Assembly (NCBI GenBank): GCA_013813435.1
Contig: JACCRS010000216.1
Location: 1 to 47,203, forward strand
Origin: Gemmatimonadales bacterium
GTDB taxonomy: Bacteria; Gemmatimonadota; Gemmatimonadetes; Gemmatimonadales; GWC2-71-9
Length of the DNA stretch: 47,203 nt
Direction: 5' to 3'
Under the pieces are notes generated by a model. That model ran no database searches and had not been told where the DNA came from. It saw only the letters and a list, made by a program, of their open reading frames with translations. Shown here piece after piece: positions 42,044-47,203 of the stretch (within the stretch, counting starts at the first letter, position 1; the number at the start of each line of letters is the position of its first letter). A program made the translations under genes and the position numbers.

Positions 42044-42310
42044 CTATCTGGTGCGACCCCGCGCTTGGTCGCCGAGGAACCGCAGCATCTCCGCCGTCCG
42101 TTCGAAAACCCGCACGTCGGGTGAGGCAAGCGCCCGATCCCGGGGGAGCAACTTCAAGTCGAGGTGCGGCCAATGGCTCCCGAGATGCAGGGCTGAGATG
42201 GGAGCCCCCACTCGCGCACAGAACGCCTGCAGCTCGTTTATGTCGTTCGTGGTGGAAAGTACGTGCGACCAGCCGCGTGCGTAGATGTTCTCCCGGTCCA
42301 TTACGATCAC
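42044..42310 (-). CDS. DUF4031-like small protein
   Basis: An 88-residue protein starting VIVMDRENIYARGWSHVLST, followed by INELQAFCARVGAPISAL and LDLKLLPRDRALASPDV. This matches the general pattern of DUF4031 proteins (Trp-Ser-His near the start, His/Asp-Leu region, Arg-rich middle). Their biochemical function is not known. GTG 42310 is chosen because it overlaps the stop of the preceding hydrolase remnant as GTGA, proving they once formed one operon; ATG 42301 is an alternative. The gene remains intact although its upstream partner is broken. Confidence 0.7.
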   Translation of the reverse strand: MIVMDRENIYARGWSHVLSTTNDINELQAFCARVGAPISALHLGSHWPHLDLKLLPRDRALASPDVRVFERTAEMLRFLGDQARGRTR

Positions 42311-42740
42311 CGGCAGAGGCCCTCTTGCAGGAAGGCAACAGCTCGCCGGATAACGTTGGGGTCCCGCACCAACATTCGATGGCCCAGTCCAGCTGTGGTC
42401 ATCAGCTCGGCCCTTGGCCACGCGCTGGCGATCTGTTCGCCGTGAGCGTATGGCACGTCCGGATCGTCGCGGTCGTGACGATCAGAACTGGAGCAACCAT
42501 CCCACGGGCCAGAGTCGGAATGTGCAACTTTTCCACCGGATCTGAAAACGGTTTTCCAGGTTTCGAAATCGCTTCGGCCCAGCGCGCAGCAATGCCCGGG
42601 GCAACCGTGACCATAGTGCGAACGCGATGCGGAGCACCAAAAGGGGATAGCGCCTTTCGATCAGTAGACTCCCTCAGCATTGCTTCCTGGATAGATCCAG
42701 GCCCTTCCCCAGAGTATGTCGGCAGAGGGACCGGTGCCAA
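42307..42740 (-). pseudogene. Frameshifted, truncated alpha/beta-hydrolase
   Basis: The minus strand reads VEKLHIPTLARGMVAPVLIV in one frame. Near 42477 it continues only in another frame as HDRDDPDVPYAHGEQIASAW and then TTAGLGHRMLVRDPNVIRRA to a TGA at 42307. HDRDDPDVPY holds the usual acid and GLGHR the catalytic His of an alpha/beta-hydrolase. The GxSxG nucleophile half is not found upstream. Loss of one base between GT and CAC explains the shift. It is a true pseudogene or an assembly error; the missing N-terminal half favours decay. The stop overlaps the DUF4031 start. Confidence 0.7.
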
Positions 42741-42781
42741 GGGCTGGTGACGAACATCACCCGGCGCGGCAACCTGAGCCC

Positions 42782-42811
42782 TTACAATGAACCTAGTTCT
42801 CTCGCGATAAT
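42782..42811 (+). promoter_or_regulatory. Weak promoter candidate for the 122-residue protein
   Basis: GATAAT at 42806 lies 18 bp after TTACAA. The -10 is good and the -35 poor. Transcription would start close upstream of an ideal AAAGGAGGT ribosome binding site (42818-42826). Confidence 0.35.
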
Positions 42812-42830
42812 TTCGACAAAGGAGGTCTTG

Positions 42831-43199
42831 ATGTCAGATCCGAACGCCTTCGACCGCGTCTCACCCGCGGAAGAGCCTGCCTGGCAGGCTGCGTGGGAAA
42901 CCGAGGACAACTACTGGGCCGAGAACTTCTCCAGCCGGCCTTACGCGCTGGGCCCGGACTTTTATGACAGATTCCGCCCGGCCTATCGCTACGGTTTCGA
43001 GTCGGCTCAGCACCACGTGGGCCGGCCGTGGGAAGACGCGGAGCCGGACCTCGAGAAAGGCTGGGAGCGTTACGAGCAGCGCAGCGAGACCTCTTCCACC
43101 TGGGATGAGATCAAGGAAGCTGTGCGGGACGCCTGGGATCGGGTGACTGGCGGCACGACGGCCAAAGCAGAGGAGCGAAACCCACAGGTACGCGAATAG
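42831..43199 (+). CDS. Small acidic Trp/Tyr-rich soluble protein, stress-type
   Basis: No named family is certain. The 122-residue protein has aromatic-rich repeats: WQAAWETEDNYWAENFSSRPY, DRFRPAYRYGFESAQHHVGR and WEDAEPDLEKGWERYEQR, then WDEIKEAVRDAWDRVTGG. The last part, an amphipathic helix, is common in small bacterial stress proteins found with general-stress genes. No signal peptide. AAAGGAGGT lies 4 bp before ATG 42831, the best ribosome binding site in the window, so strong translation is likely. The ORF-track start at 42747 is not used. The TIGR02587/TIGR02588 pair follows. Confidence 0.75.
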   Translation: MSDPNAFDRVSPAEEPAWQAAWETEDNYWAENFSSRPYALGPDFYDRFRPAYRYGFESAQHHVGRPWEDAEPDLEKGWERYEQRSETSSTWDEIKEAVRDAWDRVTGGTTAKAEERNPQVRE

Positions 43200-43236
43200 G
43201 CCAGGAAACCGAAGGGCGGACGGGCGGGGGGTTTCC

Positions 43237-44091
43237 ATGCCACGGAAGCCGACTTCTCCAGAGTTCAGCGAGGCCCGAACCACCGGGGAATCGATCCGTG
43301 AGTACGGCCGGGGGGTCGCTGGAGGGCTCATCTTCAGCCTCCCCCTGCTTTACACCGCCGAGGTTTGGTGGGCAGGATATACCATGGAAGCCCCCCGCCA
43401 GCTCAGCTATGTTGTCATCACTTTCCTACTGCTGCTCGGCTATAACCGCTATGTCGGGCTGCATCCGGACACGAGCTGGGCCGAGGTGGGAATCGATTCC
43501 GTCGAGGAGCTGGGGCTCGGCCTGCTGCTCTCGGCAATGATCCTCTATACCTTGGGCCGCATCGGTCCGGAACAGCAGGTCGACGAAATCGTCGGGCTCA
43601 TCGTGGTAGAAGCGATGACGATTGCGATCGGCGTCTCAGTCGGCACAGCTCAGCTCGGCGGAGAGCCAGGTCCCGGGAAGAGCGGCGGTGACAAAGCCAC
43701 CTTCGGCGGGCAGCTCGTGCTTGGTTGCTGCGGCGCGGTGCTTTTCGCGGCCAACATCGCGCCCACGGAGGAGGTGGTTGTGCTTGGCTCCGAGCTCTCA
43801 CCGTACCGCCTGATAGCGCTCATTCTGATATCCATGTCCCTTGGCGCCCTCATTCTCCACTACAGCGACTTCCGGGGTGCCGACCGCCTGGTCGGCGACG
43901 GCACGGTGGGCGCCGTGCTGCACGGAACGGTTGTGACCTATGCCGTCGCAGTTGCCGTGTCTGCGACGATCCTCTGGGTGTTCGGGCGGTTTGAGGGCGT
44001 TGGACTCACCCCGGTCGTCGGGCAAACCATAGTGCTCGGTCTGCCCGCGACCCTGGGCGCTTCTGCCGGGAGACTACTGCTCAATGAATAG
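43237..44091 (+). CDS. TIGR02587-family integral membrane protein
   Basis: A seven-helix membrane protein of unknown function. ESIREYGRGVAGGLIFSLPLLYTAEVW is the family start signature. ELGLGLLLSAMILYTLGRI, GAVLFAANIAPTEEVVVLGSEL and LILISMSLGALILHYSDF follow, with the final pair of helices AVAVSATILWVFGRF and PVVGQTIVLGLPATLGASAGRLLL. Length 284 is standard. It ends overlapping the TIGR02588 gene by 8 bp, a pairing seen across many bacteria. Function is not established for either family; the polar NIAPTEEV in a helix suggests a transport or catalytic centre, which is inference. Confidence 0.88.
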   Translation: MPRKPTSPEFSEARTTGESIREYGRGVAGGLIFSLPLLYTAEVWWAGYTMEAPRQLSYVVITFLLLLGYNRYVGLHPDTSWAEVGIDSVEELGLGLLLSAMILYTLGRIGPEQQVDEIVGLIVVEAMTIAIGVSVGTAQLGGEPGPGKSGGDKATFGGQLVLGCCGAVLFAANIAPTEEVVVLGSELSPYRLIALILISMSLGALILHYSDFRGADRLVGDGTVGAVLHGTVVTYAVAVAVSATILWVFGRFEGVGLTPVVGQTIVLGLPATLGASAGRLLLNE

Positions 44092-44467
44092 GTCTCTCGA
44101 CAAGAACGCGCTCGAATGGACGGTGTTCGGCATAGGGCTGGCTCTGGTTCTCGGAACGCTGGGATATCTCGTACGCGAAGCCGCCACGACCGGCTCCAAG
44201 CCGCCCGATCTCGTGGTTCAGCTGGGGTCTCCCCAACGGATGACGCAGGGTTTCCAGGTCCCGGTGACGGTGTACAACCGGGGGGATGACGTCGCGGAAG
44301 ATGCGAGCGTAACGATCACTGTGGTCTCCAGGGCACAGCGGGAAGAGGCGATTCTCAACATCGCCTTCCTGCCGAATCAGGCCCGGCACCAGGGGTGGGT
44401 GATGTTCCGGAGTAACCCGAGGGACGGGAAGCTTCAGGTGGGACCCGTGGTGTACGCATCGCCTTGA
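44084..44467 (+). CDS. TIGR02588-family single-pass membrane protein
   Basis: The partner of the preceding TIGR02587 gene. One N-terminal helix (WTVFGIGLALVLGTLGYLV) is followed by an extracytoplasmic beta-sandwich of about 90 residues: GFQVPVTVYNRGDDVAEDASV, VTITVVSRAQREEAI and HQGWVMFRSNPRDGKLQVG. The fold resembles CARDB/Ig-like domains. Length 127 is normal. The 8-bp overlap with the upstream gene (start inside its last codons) predicts equal amounts of the two products, so they probably form a complex. Function unknown. Confidence 0.87.
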   Translation: MNRSLDKNALEWTVFGIGLALVLGTLGYLVREAATTGSKPPDLVVQLGSPQRMTQGFQVPVTVYNRGDDVAEDASVTITVVSRAQREEAILNIAFLPNQARHQGWVMFRSNPRDGKLQVGPVVYASP

Positions 44468-44488
44468 GCCCCAGGGCATATTAAGTCC

Positions 44489-45646
44489 ATGGCTGATTCA
44501 ATCCGCGATCTTCTCTTCGGTGGTGCATCGAGTGGCCGTGATCTGGTCGACGCCGTAGAGCCGCGCCGCTCATTCGATGATGTGGTTCTTCCCGCCACCA
44601 CTCTGAGGGCCCTCAACAACGCCCTCGCCCTGGTGCGCAAGCACGACCTCATCTTTCAGCAGTGGGGCCTGGCGGAACGGCATTCGAGCGGTCTGGGGCT
44701 CGCCTTTCATTTCGCCGGACCTCCGGGCACCGGGAAGACGATATGCGCGGAGGCCCTGGCGTACGCACTGGACAAGAAGCTGCTCGTGGTTCGCTACGCC
44801 GAGTTGGAGTCTCGATGGGTAGGGCAAACCTCCAAGCACGTTGCCGCCGTATTTCGGGCGGCCGCGCGCCAGGATGCGGTTCTCTTCTTCGACGAAGCCG
44901 ATGCCATCGCAGGCCGGCGCTTTGCCTCCATCAGCGTAGCGTACGAGCGGGAGGCAAATGCCATCGTCAACGTGCTGCTCCACGAGCTCGAGAGCTTTCC
45001 TGGCGTGGTCATCTTTGCCACCAACCTGGCAGCCAACATCGACCCCGCCTTTGAGCGCCGGATCCGCACTCACATTCTCTTCGAGATGCCCGACATCGAA
45101 GAGCGGGAACGCATCTGGGGGGTGCAGCTCCACGCCCGCAAGACCCCACTGGCCGATGATGTAGACTTCCGCGCGCTGGCCGAGGCATATCCCCGAAGCG
45201 GCGGTGACATCAAGAACGCGGTACTCAAGGCGGCTCAGGTCGCTACGGTAGAGCCCGGCCCTGACTCGGAGAAGCAGATCCATCAGCGGCACTTTATCCA
45301 GGGCATGACGGAGGTCATGGCTGCTGAAAACGTTATGTCGCAGTCGCTGTTCGATGACCCGGCTGCTGGAGGTTCGCTCGGTGGGGTTATGGATCGGTTG
45401 GCGGAAGGGCAGGAAGAGCTACGAGGAGAGCTTGGGGTTCTGGCGGAGCGGGTCGATGCCCTGGACCACAAGGTGCGAGGATTCTCAGACCACCACTCCG
45501 CGGCCAGGGCTGAGCTGGAGCGCAGTCAGAGTCATCTGTTGGAGTCCTTCGCTTCCGGCCGGCGCGGAGAAGAACGGGTGCTGAGATATTCGGTCGCTGC
45601 GGCGGTGCTGCTTGCGGCCGCGGCTTTGGCGGTAGCGCTACTATAA
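44489..45646 (+). CDS. Tail-anchored AAA+ ATPase
   Basis: A single-AAA ATPase of the FtsH/CDC48-like or spastin-like group. Walker A GPPGTGKT is at residues 77-84, Walker B VLFFDEADAI with D135/E136, sensor 1 in VIFATNLAANIDPAF and the arginine finger region in ERRIRTHILFEMP. After the AAA lid (SGGDIKNAVLKAA) comes a coiled coil (MDRLAEGQEELRGELGVLAERVDAL) and a C-terminal helix SVAAAVLLAAAALAVALL. There is no protease domain. The architecture suggests a membrane-tethered unfoldase or remodeller facing the cytoplasm. It follows TIGR02588 by 21 bp, so it may act on the membrane pair. Confidence 0.9.
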   Translation: MADSIRDLLFGGASSGRDLVDAVEPRRSFDDVVLPATTLRALNNALALVRKHDLIFQQWGLAERHSSGLGLAFHFAGPPGTGKTICAEALAYALDKKLLVVRYAELESRWVGQTSKHVAAVFRAAARQDAVLFFDEADAIAGRRFASISVAYEREANAIVNVLLHELESFPGVVIFATNLAANIDPAFERRIRTHILFEMPDIEERERIWGVQLHARKTPLADDVDFRALAEAYPRSGGDIKNAVLKAAQVATVEPGPDSEKQIHQRHFIQGMTEVMAAENVMSQSLFDDPAAGGSLGGVMDRLAEGQEELRGELGVLAERVDALDHKVRGFSDHHSAARAELERSQSHLLESFASGRRGEERVLRYSVAAAVLLAAAALAVALL

Positions 45647-45665
45647 TGGATCTCGAGCTGCCGGC

Positions 45666-46478
45666 TCACCGTCTCCGAAGACGAACATCCTCGCTGCGGC
45701 TAGGTCCTACCACCACCACCAGCAGGCGGGATTCATACCCCGCAGCCGTAACTCTGACATACTGTGTTCGGCAGTTATCCACCAGCGTCAGGTCGAATCG
45801 GAACCGATACTCACCGGTCCCATCGGTGAACGCCACGTACGGGGTGCCAATCATCTGAAGATGCGCCCCGGCCAGCGGCCGCCCGTTATCCTGCCTGTAG
45901 ATTCGGCCTACGACCGTTCCGTGTTGCGTCGAATCGGCAGAACTAACCGGCGCCAGCTCGCGTGGAGTGCACCGCTCCGAGTTATCCGGTAACCAGGCCT
46001 GCATCGGCCGGGTTGCCTGTGGTCCGGCGCCAGCTCTGGTGGCCAGCCGGGGCCGTCCGAAAATACGGCGGGCTTCGGATTCCATGGTAACCGGGATAGT
46101 CGCCTCTTCCATCGGGGCAGCTTTAACCGCGGATGGAGGATTCGATGGAAGAGCGTCGGCGTCGGCTCCTCTCGACGGGGTCGCCTCCGGAGGAGCATTG
46201 GGCTCGGGTTCCGGTAAGGTCTGACTCACGATCGGTGGCGCTAGCGGCCTGGGACGGAGATCCTGCGGTGGAGACGGCTCTGGCTCCGGTGGCGGCAGGT
46301 AAATCATTTCAGCCCGGCGCGCGTCCTCCACCGGGCCGTCCCGGCGTTCAGCGGGTTCAGTCTCGGTCGTTTGCCGGGACAGTACCGCTCCTCCCAGCAG
46401 CACCAGGAGATGTACTGCTGCACTGACGGCGAGCGGACTCCAGGCGCGCTTGGGGGAGGGTGAGGCGGGTGGCTTCAA
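45666..46478 (-). CDS. TonB-like protein with carboxypeptidase-regulatory-like domain
   Basis: An N-terminal hydrophobic helix (PLAVSAAVHLLVLLGGAVL) is followed by a Pro/Glu-rich linker of TonB type (YLPPPEPEPSPPQDLRPRPL). The C-terminal part (about residues 185-270) has GTVVGRIYRQDNGRPLAGAHL, DGTGEYRFRF and YVRVTAAGYESRLLVV, which is the carboxypeptidase-regulatory-like beta-sandwich common in TonB-dependent systems. The classic TonB C-terminal domain is absent. Such proteins may transmit energy or bind cell-surface receptors. It is convergent with the AAA+ gene, with a 19-bp gap. The function is inferred from composition only. Confidence 0.7.
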   Translation of the reverse strand: MKPPASPSPKRAWSPLAVSAAVHLLVLLGGAVLSRQTTETEPAERRDGPVEDARRAEMIYLPPPEPEPSPPQDLRPRPLAPPIVSQTLPEPEPNAPPEATPSRGADADALPSNPPSAVKAAPMEEATIPVTMESEARRIFGRPRLATRAGAGPQATRPMQAWLPDNSERCTPRELAPVSSADSTQHGTVVGRIYRQDNGRPLAGAHLQMIGTPYVAFTDGTGEYRFRFDLTLVDNCRTQYVRVTAAGYESRLLVVVVGPSRSEDVRLRRR

Positions 46479-46556
46479 TCGAGCATGCTTCCTTGGAAGA
46501 TGAACAGGACTGATTCAAGATAACCGGAGAATCCACCCCCTCGACCTCGAGTCACC

Positions 46557-47203
46557 ATGGACCTGAACACCTGGAAGCCCCATGCTGCGGCGATGGAGGA
46601 TTACCACCGCGGAAAGCACGATGCGACACTCGTGGTCTACGACGACTTCGAGCGGGACGAGGTTCCGGTCTCCTACTTCTTCCGGGGGCCCGAAGAGTTT
46701 CCCCCGCTCGAGCAGCTCGCTCTGGAGCTCTGCCGCGGCAGCGTGCTCGACGTGGGCGCCGGCTCCGGCTGCCACTCCCTGGCACTTCAGGAACGCGGAC
46801 TCGAGGTCACCGCTATCGAGATCCTTCCATCACTGGTTCGCATTCTCCAGGAGCGCGGGGTTCTTGATGCCCGGCTGGCCACCTGGATGGACCTCCAGTC
46901 GGAGCCTTTCGACACTGTCTTCATGATGATGAATGGCCTGGGCCTCACCGAGACGCTGGCCGGGCTGCGCCAGTTCTTCTCAGGAGCTCGGCGGCTGGTG
47001 GGTCGTGGTGGGCAGGTACTGGCTGACTCGACCGACGTGCGAACCCGCCTGGACGCCGAGGCTGGCCGGACTGGAACGCTCGAGCGCGCCGATGGACGCT
47101 ATGTAGGTGAGTTGCATTTCCAGATCGAGTACGAGGGCCGGAAAGGCGAGCCCTTTCCTCAGCTGTACGTGGATGCCAACACCCTCATTCGCTATGCGCG
47201 TGA
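46557..47203 (+). CDS. Class I SAM-dependent methyltransferase (partial, cut by window end)
   Basis: A Rossmann-fold methyltransferase. SAM motif I is VLDVGAGSGCHSLALQERG, followed by VTAIEILPSL (motif II acidic end) and FDTVFMMMNGLGLTETLAGL. GRGGQVLADSTDV corresponds to the post-motif-IV strand. The ORF starts at ATG 46557 and runs off the window without a stop, so at least 215 residues exist. The substrate cannot be told. The gap from the TonB-like gene (divergent) is 78 bp. Confidence 0.88.
   Translation, partial: MDLNTWKPHAAAMEDYHRGKHDATLVVYDDFERDEVPVSYFFRGPEEFPPLEQLALELCRGSVLDVGAGSGCHSLALQERGLEVTAIEILPSLVRILQERGVLDARLATWMDLQSEPFDTVFMMMNGLGLTETLAGLRQFFSGARRLVGRGGQVLADSTDVRTRLDAEAGRTGTLERADGRYVGELHFQIEYEGRKGEPFPQLYVDANTLIRYAR

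Overview
The window is high-GC, gene-dense DNA from a bacterium with an outer membrane (Omp85-type and small beta-barrel proteins, several lipoproteins, a TonB-like protein). Serine/threonine kinases with a TolB-like and TPR extracellular half, a secreted protein with a short YRIEL-type N-terminal domain, and widespread ATGA/GTGA start-stop overlaps suggest a Gemmatimonadota-like lineage. That assignment is inference. No rRNA, tRNA, phage or IS gene was found.

Layout. 0-5.6 kb: two divergent membrane Ser/Thr kinases and a ParB/Srx-fold protein. 5.7-12 kb: secreted or periplasmic enzymes (SMP-30-like propeller lipoprotein, dienelactone hydrolase, M1 peptidase, TolB-like lipoprotein), a saccharopine-dehydrogenase-like oxidoreductase and a thioredoxin-fold protein. 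12-16.4 kb: Omp85-like barrel plus Tat-exported N4-glycosylasparaginase, a histone-H1-like basic protein with a candidate structured RNA upstream, and two small secreted proteins. 16.5-19.5 kb: a bacterial NHEJ operon (ku, ligD polymerase, ligD ligase as separate, overlapping genes). 19.6-23.3 kb: YRIEL-domain protein and an osmoprotectant ABC transporter whose binding protein and permease are fused. 23.3-28.5 kb: DUF1015, serA, serC and an amidohydrolase. 28.6-35.7 kb: a short Rho with SufE, then the ergothioneine genes egtB, egtD, egtA, a quinone reductase and a mercaptopyruvate-type sulfurtransferase. 35.7-42.7 kb: membrane proteins, an M48 protease, an alkyltransferase-like protein overlapping arginase, a lone receiver domain, DUF4031 and a frameshifted hydrolase remnant. 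42.8-47.2 kb: a small stress-type protein, the TIGR02587/TIGR02588 pair, a tail-anchored AAA+ ATPase, a TonB-like protein and a methyltransferase cut by the window edge.

How the genes work together. Several clusters are coherent pathways: double-strand break repair, serine biosynthesis, ergothioneine/sulfur metabolism and compatible-solute uptake. Together they suit a soil-type organism facing desiccation and oxidative stress.

Most notable signal. Many gaps next to gene 3' ends are built from tandem 7-bp words arranged as inverted arrays. The G-rich strand of the words always points into the gap from each side. Arrays begin at or inside stop codons and can end at the base before the next start codon. 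Different word families (GTCnnGR, GTRAGCG/GGAAAGN, AGCTATC) share this one architecture. The divergent, promoter-bearing gaps lack it.
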